Of a stretch of DNA of 9,840 nt, positions 1-7,258 are shown in pieces (position 1 is the stretch's first letter; each line of letters opens with the position of its first letter). The position numbers and the translations under genes are program-made. The notes under the pieces are model-generated. The model was not told the DNA's origin. It worked only from the letters and a program-made list of their open reading frames with translations, and did no database searches. Source of the stretch: Bacteroidia bacterium (GTDB lineage Bacteria > Bacteroidota > Bacteroidia > Cytophagales > Cyclobacteriaceae); NCBI GenBank assembly GCA_016650355.1, contig JAENVX010000357.1, positions 1 through 9,840 on the forward strand, read 5' to 3'.

Positions 1-1
1 C

Positions 2-886
2 CTAAGGCGTGCCCATCAACAGCATCCGTTCATCACCATATGGGATGATCATGAAGTGGCCAACAACGTTTATACGGAAGGCGCACAAAACCACCAGCCC
101 GAGGATGGTGACTTCAACAAGCGCAAGGCAGCAGCCAAAAAGGCTTACTACGAATGGCTCCCTATCCGTGAAAGCGATATTCATTACCGCTCTTTTTCAT
201 TTGGCAATCTGGCCGATGTGATCATGTTGGATGAACGATTGGAAGGCCGAACAAAACCAGTGGATAGCTTAAATGATCCCAGTTACAAGAGTGAAGAGCG
301 ACACATGCTAGGTACAACGCAACTCATCTGGCTGAAGAACAATTTGCAATCATCTGTCGCTACCTGGAAAATTATTGGCAATCAGGTGATTATTTCTGAA
401 ATAGATTTGAGCCCAGCCTATCCCAACATGCCACGCAATTTAGATTCGTGGGATGGCTATCCGGCCGAACGACAATCTTTAAAAAATTTCATTGTTAATC
501 AAAAAATTAGTGATGTGGTTTTCCTCACGGGAGATACGCATACATCCTGGGCAATTGAGGCCGCTACTGACTTTGAAAAGACGTATGACGCAAAAACATC
601 CAAGGGCGCTTTTGCAATAGAGCTTGGAACAACCAGCATTTCGTCTGCTAACGATGACGAACATCATAGTTCTGATACGGTAATGTTGATGGAGCAATCT
701 ATCCAAAAAATAAATTCACATGTCAAATACATTAATGCCCGCGATCACGGCTATCTCCTACTCACGCTAAGTTCAACCAAAGGAAAGGCAGAATGGTTCT
801 TTGTTGAAACACTTCGCAAGCAAGGAAGCGCTGAGTTTTTAGGAAAGAAGTTTGAATTTGAAAAAGGAACAAACCGCTTAAAGTAA
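2..886 (+). CDS. phoD: PhoD-family alkaline phosphatase/phosphodiesterase, C-terminal part (5' end outside window)
   Basis: The frame is open from base 2 to the TAA at 884-886, giving 294 residues of a protein whose N-terminus is cut by the window edge. PhoD enzymes are exported metal-dependent phosphomonoesterases/phosphodiesterases that release phosphate from organic phosphates. Family marks seen, counted from base 2: the metal-site motif IWDDHEVANN at residues 13-22, MLDERLEGR near 75-83, the GDTHTSW motif (bases 530-550), a following FAIELGTTSISS segment, and the closing HVKYINARDHGYLLLTL...WFFVETL strand pattern that normally ends the metallophosphatase domain. An ATG at 56 is in frame but lies just after the DDHE motif, so it cannot be the true start. 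The catalytic domain seems intact as far as visible; the N-terminal Ig-like domain and signal peptide would lie upstream. No clear terminator follows. The family call is firm; the natural substrate is not known. Confidence 0.93.
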   Translation, partial: LRRAHQQHPFITIWDDHEVANNVYTEGAQNHQPEDGDFNKRKAAAKKAYYEWLPIRESDIHYRSFSFGNLADVIMLDERLEGRTKPVDSLNDPSYKSEERHMLGTTQLIWLKNNLQSSVATWKIIGNQVIISEIDLSPAYPNMPRNLDSWDGYPAERQSLKNFIVNQKISDVVFLTGDTHTSWAIEAATDFEKTYDAKTSKGAFAIELGTTSISSANDDEHHSSDTVMLMEQSIQKINSHVKYINARDHGYLLLTLSSTKGKAEWFFVETLRKQGSAEFLGKKFEFEKGTNRLK

Positions 887-965
887 TCTTTGCAACGCTA
901 TTCAAAAACGTTGTATTCGTGAAAGCGGCACGATTTTCGTAAATTTCAAATTGAAAATCTCGATT

Positions 966-1502
966 ATGAAAACCATTCTTGTAATCATCATATTGGCCTG
1001 CACTTTTGATCTAAGCGCTCAAGTTATTGGTAAAATGTTTCCAGACATGGAAGCGGAAACTGTTGAAGATCAAAAGATCAAGCTTCCGGAAAGTACAAAT
1101 GGTAAGTACACTCTTTTGGGATTGGCCTATTCCAAAAAATCGGAGGACGAACTAAACTCCTGGTTTGGGCCTGTATTCAATAAATTTATTCAAAAGTCGA
1201 AAGGATTTCTTTCTGGCTTTGAGTACGATGTAAACGTCTATTTTGTACCCATGTTTACTGGCGTAAACGCAGCTGCCACAGGAACAGCAAAGAGAAAAGC
1301 ATTAAAAAACATCGATCCACAATTGTTGCCCTACATTCTATTTTACAAGGGCGAATTGAAAACGTATAAAGATGCTCTTGATTTTGAAAAACGTGACATT
1401 CCATATTTTTTTGTGCTTGATCCTACTGGTAAAATCGTTTTTGCTACTTCGGGGGCTTACACGGAAGACAAGTTGGATCAGGTAGAAGAGGTAATTGAGT
1501 GA
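966..1502 (+). CDS. Exported thioredoxin-fold (TlpA/redoxin-like) protein lacking CXXC
   Basis: The product is 178 residues. The ATG at 966 is chosen over an in-frame TTG at 951 because it gives a compact signal peptide (K2, hydrophobic 4-14, LSAQ at 16-19, probable cleavage before Q19). The mature part looks like a redoxin/TlpA domain: a VIGKMFPDMEAET entry at 20-32, YTLLGLAYSKKSEDELNSW at 48-66 where the active-site helix should begin, an IPYFFVLD strand at 145-152 with a plausible cis-proline, and DPTGKIVFATSGAY at 152-165 closing the fold. The only cysteine is C12 in the signal peptide, so it cannot do thiol-disulfide exchange and is more likely structural, binding or chaperone-like. The stop overlaps an in-frame GTG of the next gene, which suggests one transcript. 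A lipoprotein reading at LAC (10-12) is possible but the hydrophobic stretch before it is very short. The fold call is good; the function is unknown. Confidence 0.8.
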   Translation: MKTILVIIILACTFDLSAQVIGKMFPDMEAETVEDQKIKLPESTNGKYTLLGLAYSKKSEDELNSWFGPVFNKFIQKSKGFLSGFEYDVNVYFVPMFTGVNAAATGTAKRKALKNIDPQLLPYILFYKGELKTYKDALDFEKRDIPYFFVLDPTGKIVFATSGAYTEDKLDQVEEVIE

Positions 1503-1531
1503 TTAGGTTTTCCGATTTGATTACAATCCTA

Positions 1532-2500
1532 ATGTATCCTACTTTTATTCGCTCCGGCCTTTTCTGTTTTTTGTTCCTACTTTTCTCATCAGCATTTTCA
1601 CAAGAAGATGAATTCAATCTGAAGAATGCTAGTGACTACAATAACTTCATTATGAAGGAAATGGCAGAGGCCGTTCAAAAAAATTTGGAATACATATCTC
1701 TTTCCGTGCACAGTGATGAATTTGAATTACTGGAAAGCAAGCGTAGAGAAGTTACTCAACAGATTTTCCAATCAAAAGAAAAAATTAGCAATATGCCTCC
1801 ACTTGATGGAGACACCCGTCTCCGCGATGAGGCGGTTGAAACACTGGCTGAGTATCAACATGCTTTTGAACTGGACTACAAAGATGTTATTGGGTTAAAG
1901 AGAAAAAGCAAAGATTCGTTTGAAGCAATGGAGGCCTACTGGAAAGCCGAAGATATCGCTGAACGCAAGGTGAATAAGGCAACGAACCGGTTGCGAAAAG
2001 CACAACAAGTGTATGCCAATAAGCATAACATGAAGGTGCTGGACAGCGTAGGTGATGATGATCTTGAGAAGAAAATGTCAAAGATATCAGCCGTGAACAA
2101 GTATTGGCGCGAAATATATCTCGGTTTTTTTAAAGTATCTAAAGAATATGATCTCCTATGGCAAGTACTCTCCAATGGAGTACTCGGGCCGGTTGACCAT
2201 CAACGCAAGCAAGTGTCAAAAGTAGCTGGGGCAGTACTTCCATTTTTAAAATCAAAACCAGGCTTTAATGGTGATGTGGAGTTTCGTGATCAAACCATAA
2301 ATCTCCTTGAATACTATCAACAGGTAGCCAATATCGATTTTGAAAAAATTGTAGAAGTACTCGGCAAGAAACCCACGCAAGAAGAAATTGATCTTGTAAA
2401 CTCCATTATTAATAAATGCAATTCAGATCATGAAAGGCTTGTCTACAATTGGAATATTGCTTCGCAGGATCTTTTTCAAAAAAATGTAGATAAGGAATAG
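1532..2500 (+). CDS. Exported helical protein with two tandem diverged repeats, unknown function
   Basis: The open frame begins at a GTG (1499) overlapping the previous stop as GTGA. The ATG at 1532 is preferred because it gives an ideal signal peptide (R7, LFCFLFLLFSSAFSQ, cleavage near residue 24), but a coupled GTG start is possible. The mature protein is mostly charged amphipathic helix with no cysteine-rich, metal or catalytic signature. Two halves align without gaps at an offset of 154 residues. Numbered from the GTG, KRREV (81-85) matches QRKQV (235-239), DGDTRLRD (103-110) matches NGDVEFRD (257-264), and LAEYQ (116-120) matches LEYYQ (270-274). Each unit is roughly 130-150 residues. 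The pattern faintly recalls the LIC11966-type surface proteins annotated in Leptospira and Bacteroidota, but this is from memory and uncertain. It sits directly downstream of the thioredoxin-fold gene and probably shares its transcript. Confidence 0.82.
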   Translation: MYPTFIRSGLFCFLFLLFSSAFSQEDEFNLKNASDYNNFIMKEMAEAVQKNLEYISLSVHSDEFELLESKRREVTQQIFQSKEKISNMPPLDGDTRLRDEAVETLAEYQHAFELDYKDVIGLKRKSKDSFEAMEAYWKAEDIAERKVNKATNRLRKAQQVYANKHNMKVLDSVGDDDLEKKMSKISAVNKYWREIYLGFFKVSKEYDLLWQVLSNGVLGPVDHQRKQVSKVAGAVLPFLKSKPGFNGDVEFRDQTINLLEYYQQVANIDFEKIVEVLGKKPTQEEIDLVNSIINKCNSDHERLVYNWNIASQDLFQKNVDKE

Positions 2501-2579
2501 GTATTGCGGCACATCCAACGCAAATTGGAAAGTACGCTTAGGAATCGCTAATTTCACTTGTCTCTAATTCGTTCTTGAA

Positions 2580-3089
2580 ATGGCAAGTGACCAAAATTTC
2601 CAAAGTCTTTTATATAAGGTGATTCTGCCCAAAGTAGAACTGGTTGCAGCGATTATATCGTGTATTGGCCTCGTTCTAAATTATCTGAAACTTCCAGGTG
2701 CAAGCGAGTTGATAATGATTGGGTTCAGCACCCTAGCTAGCGTATTTTTTCTTATCGCATATACACCACTTACTCCAGGCAAGCCATTGCAACCCGAGCG
2801 CCCTAAAACCTTTATTGACTTGCTATCCTTAATCGTATGGAAAGTGGTGCACATAGCCTTGGCTGTTACTACGATTGGATTACTGTTTTATCTTCTTCAC
2901 TTGAAAGGGTTTTCGCAAATGATGTTGATCGGTACAATTGCTTTACTATTGTCTTTGTTTTTGTCGGGAGTTATTATCGTTCAAAACAATAAATACTTAA
3001 GCACGCTTAAGCCCACGCTAATCAAAGCAGTAGTGATGGCGATTATCGGCACCTATATTTTATACTTTCATTGGCCTATAAGTCCATGA
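2580..3089 (+). CDS. Small five-helix membrane protein with repeated GldL-like hairpins
   Basis: The product is 169 residues with five predicted membrane segments at about 19-36, 43-61, 84-107, 113-134 and 147-163. The first hairpin carries IGLVLNYLKLPGAS followed by ELIMIGFSTLASVFF (29-57). This resembles the N-terminal helical hairpin of the gliding/type IX secretion motor protein GldL, where a HWPGA turn is followed by a MLxIG helix. It lacks the long cytoplasmic tail of GldL, so it is not GldL itself. A second hairpin at 99-130 repeats the first at an offset of 70 residues (IGL, L.L.G.S, IG, L, F all conserved), and the last helix (IIGTYILYFHWP, 155-166) looks like half of a third copy. 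The ATG at 2580 follows a 79-bp gap without a convincing promoter. Its TGA overlaps the PrsW ATG by four bases (ATGA), so the two are probably translationally coupled and may act together in the inner membrane. Function unknown. Confidence 0.82.
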   Translation: MASDQNFQSLLYKVILPKVELVAAIISCIGLVLNYLKLPGASELIMIGFSTLASVFFLIAYTPLTPGKPLQPERPKTFIDLLSLIVWKVVHIALAVTTIGLLFYLLHLKGFSQMMLIGTIALLLSLFLSGVIIVQNNKYLSTLKPTLIKAVVMAIIGTYILYFHWPISP

Positions 3090-3853
3090 ATATCCTCTTC
3101 CTTCTTGCTATTGCTACCGCCCCTGGCGTAGCCATCGCGTTATACATTTATTTAAAGGATAAACACGAGCGCGAACCTATTGGCTTATTGATCAGGGCCT
3201 TTTTATACGGAATGCTAAGCACACTCCTTACCCTTGTGATAAGTATGCCGATCAGCTCGGTTGTGCCAATAGAAGAACATAATATTGGAGAACAAGCTAT
3301 TCATGCATTTCTTTTGGTTGCACTAATTGAAGAGTTCAGCAAATTTGTATTTGTTCGTGGCGTCCTGTATCGAAACAAAAACTTTAACGAACCATTTGAT
3401 GGTATTGTCTATTCTGTGATGGTGGGAATGGGCTTTGCGACTTTTGAAAATATCTTATATGTTTCAGATGGCGGTGTAAGTACTGCCTTCCTTAGAATGT
3501 TTACTGCTGTACCAGCTCATGCGTCCTTTGCTGTACTTATGGGCTACTTTTTGGGCAAGGCGAAGTTTGAGCATAAGAAAGGATACTATTCGATTTATGC
3601 GTTAGGTGTCGCCACACTTTTTCATGGAGCATACGATTACTTCTGGTTCATTGCGTATGTGCCTGGTATTTGGTTTGGCGCCATTGCTTCCTTGGGCATC
3701 GCCATTTACTTTTCAAGGAAGGCAATCAAAATTCATCAGGATGAATCACCCTTTCATCCTGATGCTATGCCCCCTTTTCAAAATGAAGTTGAAAACTCAG
3801 CAGAAAAGGTCAAGCCAGATGACTCATCATCAAAGGAAAACAGTATTTCTTAG
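3086..3853 (+). CDS. PrsW-family intramembrane metalloprotease
   Basis: The protein has 255 residues and is a polytopic membrane protein. It shows the PrsW signature in order: EEFSK at 82-86 (EExxK), FENILY at 120-125 (FExxxY), a histidine at 145 in AVPAHASFA, and FHGAYD at 179-184. These glutamates and histidines are the proposed zinc/catalytic site within the membrane. In Bacillus subtilis the family member PrsW makes the first cut in the anti-sigma factor RsiW; no sigma or anti-sigma gene is visible here, so the substrate is open. The ATG at 3086 overlaps the previous stop as ATGA and gives a hydrophobic N-terminus beginning MNILFLLAIATAPG; an in-frame TTG at 3071 is less likely. After the last helix a hydrophilic tail (about 215-255) ends the protein. 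This tail contains a perfect DNA inverted repeat at 3734-3764 and overlaps the convergent gene's stop. Confidence 0.92.
   Translation: MNILFLLAIATAPGVAIALYIYLKDKHEREPIGLLIRAFLYGMLSTLLTLVISMPISSVVPIEEHNIGEQAIHAFLLVALIEEFSKFVFVRGVLYRNKNFNEPFDGIVYSVMVGMGFATFENILYVSDGGVSTAFLRMFTAVPAHASFAVLMGYFLGKAKFEHKKGYYSIYALGVATLFHGAYDYFWFIAYVPGIWFGAIASLGIAIYFSRKAIKIHQDESPFHPDAMPPFQNEVENSAEKVKPDDSSSKENSIS
3734..3764 (-). terminator. 12-bp perfect hairpin inside the PrsW 3' end; possible terminator of the leftward unit
   Basis: CATCAGGATGAA (3734-3745) and TTCATCCTGATG (3753-3764) form a perfect 12-bp stem with a 7-nt loop. Read on the minus strand, the stem is followed at once by AATTTTGATTG, a T-rich tail as in intrinsic terminators, and it lies 86 nt beyond the stop of the large leftward gene. 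On the plus strand the next bases are ctatgccccctttt, a poorer tail. It encodes residues 217-226 of the non-conserved PrsW tail. The stem is seen directly; terminator activity is inferred, and stem GC content is moderate. Confidence 0.5.
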
Positions 3854-6800
3854 AAGCCATCGTCTTCCTCTTTGGCGTCTTTTTTCTTATCAACCTTTTT
3901 TGCAGCAGAGCCAGCACTATTTAACTCATATGGCGCTTCAATTCCGTAGTAATTTTGACGGAAGCGATTAATAAATGCAAGAGCCTCCTCGTCACTTCCG
4001 GGAATAAAAACAAGCTCTCCCACTTTTGCTTTCGAAGCGTTGGTCTTCTTCGCAATCAGCTCGTTAAATGCCTGGTTGGATGACTGCATCATCATACGGT
4101 TATCTTCAAACCCAAAATAATACCACGAGTCAGGTGATCCTTTGACAAAAAGATGAAAAACTGCAGATCCGTCCTCATTTTTTCTTATCTCCATGAACCC
4201 TTCGAAGGCGCCATTGATATCATACCGGCCCATGTTACTCAACCCCAAATTACCCTCACTATAAAAAGCTTTAAATTTTTGTGACCACTTGAGGTTTACA
4301 TTCGAAAAAACAAAAGGGTGGACTAATGCAGGCAGTGTACTAAGGGAAACATAGGCTTGCAAAGAGCGCGTCTCATAGTCTTTCGCAGCTTTCTCACCTA
4401 CTATATCGGCTATTTTATAAAGCAATTCAGTTTGATCTCCAAGGCCTTCAGGGCCTCCATCCGTCTTCATTATTTCAATAAGATCTTGCGCCATCAATTG
4501 AAATGCCATGGTCGGAACATTTATGTCTGCCATAACAAGCGAATTCATTCTAATAGCATTCGTTTCAAGATTTCCAGACCCTAAAGCAGAAGCAGTAATC
4601 TTAAAATCATTATTGCCCTTGAAGAAGTTAACAGGTCCCTCAAACCGTACTTCCTGTTTTTCCTCATTGTAGGCGAATACCTTTCCTGAAAGTTTTTCAC
4701 CAGAGGCCTTCTTGCGATCTTCTATTTTAAATTCACCTGTTTCTTTATCAAAGAATAATGAACCACTTGGTAAAAAGAAATCATCATCCTCTTCTGCTTT
4801 TTTATCAAACACAAAAGTGATGTAAAGAGTATTATCCGAAGCAAAATGTAATCCAGCCTCTGCCTTGCTCCCGCCTTCGGTTACCGCATTGTCAAAATCA
4901 ATAAAAATTTCCTGCTCATCACCACTTTGCTCATAACGTAACCATGTGTTGTAATTATTGATTTTCTTCAAATCCAATTTGGTATAACCGCGCAACTGCA
5001 AAGCAGGCCTGGTGGCGTACATCACCATGTCACCCTTGTAATAAATGCGAGGTGCTAAAAGAACTTTTTCGGCTTCAGTAACAGCACCATTACCAACTGT
5101 TTGTTGAGTAGCCAAGGATCTATTTCTTTTTCCCTGCTCAGCAATGGCCTCCAAATGGAAGTCAGTCATTTTTATAGAAAATGTATCACTAACAGAGTTG
5201 ATATACTGATAAGTCGCATAACCTGAAAACTCCTTCCTAGAAAGAATGTCCACAACACCGTCCTTTAGTCTGTGATAACCATTGAGCGTGTCCAACACAA
5301 TGGTGGTATTTTTGAGTTGCCCAATTTTGGCGTTCTCCAAAATCAATACTTCATTATTCTCAGGAGTAATTTTTGCATCGGCTACAACAATGTAGGGTAT
5401 ACCACTTACCTTCAATTGTTGTAACTGAATATCATATTCTGCTTTTTCAGCATTAAAGACCAAGGAGTCTAATTCTTTCCTTGTGGCGTAGAAATAGGAG
5501 TTCTCGATGGGTACATCCTTATCTTTTGTCATGGATATTTTTTGAGTGCTCAGATCCCAACGGGCATCGGTAATTGAAGTTTTAAATTGGGCATAGGGAA
5601 ATTCAATCGCTGCAATACCCTCCACCTCCGGGCTAATGTCTGCATAGTTTTTTTCAAGATTGAAAATCAGGTTAATATCATTACCGGCCAATGCAGGCTT
5701 ATCCGGATTGGTCGTTTTTACTTCAAACCTAGCGTGCCGTGCAGAAAAATCTTTTGCGCTAAATTTTAATTCAGATGAGGTAAGTTCTGAGCCACGGGTA
5801 ATTAATTTACCCTCACCCAATAAGCCAGTTTTTGATACCACCATAAACCCATTCAACTGAGCCGTTGCATCATATAAATTAAATGGATCACGCAAATTCT
5901 TTAATCTAAATTTATCTTGCTTGGGAAGCCATTTTAATTGGTATTCGGATAATGTTACCTGAGGAAACCAAACTGATCCAAATTGCTGTTCTTTCAATTC
6001 ACCTACTGTTCCTTTTCCAATTACAGAATCAGGATAAAACACAAAGTCTCTGGATTCTACACTGGCCGCCAGATAATCGATCTTACCTGTTGATCGAATG
6101 CCTGAATTATCTAGACTCATCCCACCATAAAACTTGCCCTCTCCTTTAAATAACTGATAGCCTGACTCCGGAACACCGTGAATAAATCCAAGGGATTTAT
6201 CGGACATCGTATGAAGCTTTTCCTTGAAGCTTGGAAACATGCCACTTGAAATAAAGGTGCCCTCAAAGTTTATCGATCCCGGATCGGCATCATTCAAACT
6301 ATCCAACTTAAATGGAGGAACCACAAAAAAGACAGATCGATCATACACACCGTTCAACACTTCCCTGCGATCAAAATATATTACACCTCCTGCAGTGGCA
6401 TCCAGACGTGGATAATTGGTGAGCTTTTCTTTTCCAGATTTATTATTAGGCAAACTAATAAAAAGTGTTCCAGATGATTTCGGGGCTCCTCCAGCCATTC
6501 CGCCTGCGGCCATGGCTGCTGAGTCTGCGCCAACCATGGCATTGTTAACTCTCCGCCTGGTAGTTTGCCCTTTGGCATTCGTTTCGGTGATGTAGAAACG
6601 AATAGAGTCAATGTGGTTAAGGTTAATGAAAAAGCTATCATACTTTAACAGGAATTCCCTTCCATTGATCTCAAAATTTCCAGCTGTAATCTTGCCATTA
6701 AACTTGATGTCGCGGTCCTTTAATATAGTGATGGTGCTGCTGTCAGGCTTGATCACAACATTCAAGGAGTCACTCACTTTAAATTCCTCTACGCCACGCA

Positions 6801-7236
6801 CGGTCATTCTTCCCTCTGGAAAGTTGATGGTCGCGTTGGCAGGGCCATCCATTACAGAATGAATTTTCAGGTTATCATAATCAGCAACTTTCTTATAAGC
6901 ATCAAAAAAATGTAGTGTTTTGTCCTTCACTTGAATTAATCCAGTAACTGGATTATATCCTATCATCCCTTTTTGAGCAAGGAATTTCATGCCGGCTCGT
7001 ATGGCTTCAACGTTTAAATCCCCCTGTTTTAAATCGTCTGCATAAAATTCACGCAATCCGTTTTTGCCGGCATAGTTTGCAACAAGTCCTAGTGGATGAA
7101 ACTTAAATCCAATCCCACCAAGCAGTCGATAGTCCTCCGGATCATAGAAATCAATAGATTCAATAATCATGGCAGCTTGACTTCTACCTCCGGCAGCAAA
7201 TAGATTCATACTATCTGAGTTTAAGTCCCATCGCAA
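3850..7236 (-). CDS. C-terminal 1128 residues of a frameshifted large exported beta-rich protein, unknown function
   Basis: This frame continues the gene at 7259-8614 after a frame break at the T7 run. Its first possible start is a TTG at 7236, but the frame is open a little further upstream and reads straight into the preceding gene if one T is dropped. Alone it has no signal peptide and begins in mid-domain, so it is unlikely to be an independent gene. The sequence is strongly beta-strand-like with alternating polar/hydrophobic stretches, somewhat like OstA/LptA or AsmA-type envelope proteins, though no family is firmly recognised. A RWDL-containing strand motif occurs at the start (7222-7233) and again at 5551-5562. 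A Gly/Ala-rich linker (about codons 234-254) is encoded by locally GC-rich DNA. The C-terminus is a Lys/Asp/Glu-rich tail with no type IX sorting domain seen. Its TAA overlaps the PrsW stop tail-to-tail. Confidence 0.8.
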   Translation of the reverse strand: MRWDLNSDSMNLFAAGGRSQAAMIIESIDFYDPEDYRLLGGIGFKFHPLGLVANYAGKNGLREFYADDLKQGDLNVEAIRAGMKFLAQKGMIGYNPVTGLIQVKDKTLHFFDAYKKVADYDNLKIHSVMDGPANATINFPEGRMTVRGVEEFKVSDSLNVVIKPDSSTITILKDRDIKFNGKITAGNFEINGREFLLKYDSFFINLNHIDSIRFYITETNAKGQTTRRRVNNAMVGADSAAMAAGGMAGGAPKSSGTLFISLPNNKSGKEKLTNYPRLDATAGGVIYFDRREVLNGVYDRSVFFVVPPFKLDSLNDADPGSINFEGTFISSGMFPSFKEKLHTMSDKSLGFIHGVPESGYQLFKGEGKFYGGMSLDNSGIRSTGKIDYLAASVESRDFVFYPDSVIGKGTVGELKEQQFGSVWFPQVTLSEYQLKWLPKQDKFRLKNLRDPFNLYDATAQLNGFMVVSKTGLLGEGKLITRGSELTSSELKFSAKDFSARHARFEVKTTNPDKPALAGNDINLIFNLEKNYADISPEVEGIAAIEFPYAQFKTSITDARWDLSTQKISMTKDKDVPIENSYFYATRKELDSLVFNAEKAEYDIQLQQLKVSGIPYIVVADAKITPENNEVLILENAKIGQLKNTTIVLDTLNGYHRLKDGVVDILSRKEFSGYATYQYINSVSDTFSIKMTDFHLEAIAEQGKRNRSLATQQTVGNGAVTEAEKVLLAPRIYYKGDMVMYATRPALQLRGYTKLDLKKINNYNTWLRYEQSGDEQEIFIDFDNAVTEGGSKAEAGLHFASDNTLYITFVFDKKAEEDDDFFLPSGSLFFDKETGEFKIEDRKKASGEKLSGKVFAYNEEKQEVRFEGPVNFFKGNNDFKITASALGSGNLETNAIRMNSLVMADINVPTMAFQLMAQDLIEIMKTDGGPEGLGDQTELLYKIADIVGEKAAKDYETRSLQAYVSLSTLPALVHPFVFSNVNLKWSQKFKAFYSEGNLGLSNMGRYDINGAFEGFMEIRKNEDGSAVFHLFVKGSPDSWYYFGFEDNRMMMQSSNQAFNELIAKKTNASKAKVGELVFIPGSDEEALAFINRFRQNYYGIEAPYELNSAGSAAKKVDKKKDAKEEDDGF

Positions 7237-7258
7237 ATGATCTACAGCAAAATCAACA

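Noticed and set aside
887..950. CGTG/CACG hairpin after the phoD stop as terminator
   Set aside because: Four-base stem without a U-tract; not a credible terminator.
951..965. TTG start adding MKISI to the thioredoxin-fold protein
   Set aside because: The ATG at 966 gives a standard signal peptide start (MKTILV), so the upstream TTG is less likely.
2164..2184. 7-bp inverted repeat AGTACTC/GAGTACT with 7-nt loop
   Set aside because: It lies deep inside a coding region, encodes VLSNGVL with ordinary codons, is short, and has no T-tract; probably fortuitous.
2501..2579. Possible promoter (TTG, 21 bases, TAATTTCA) before the five-helix protein
   Set aside because: Only four of six fixed positions of the Bacteroidota -7 element match; not supported well enough.
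5587..6862. Several plus-strand open frames of 60-83 codons opposite the large gene
   Set aside because: They are antisense shadows of a long continuous minus-strand frame, with no recognisable domain or signal peptide.
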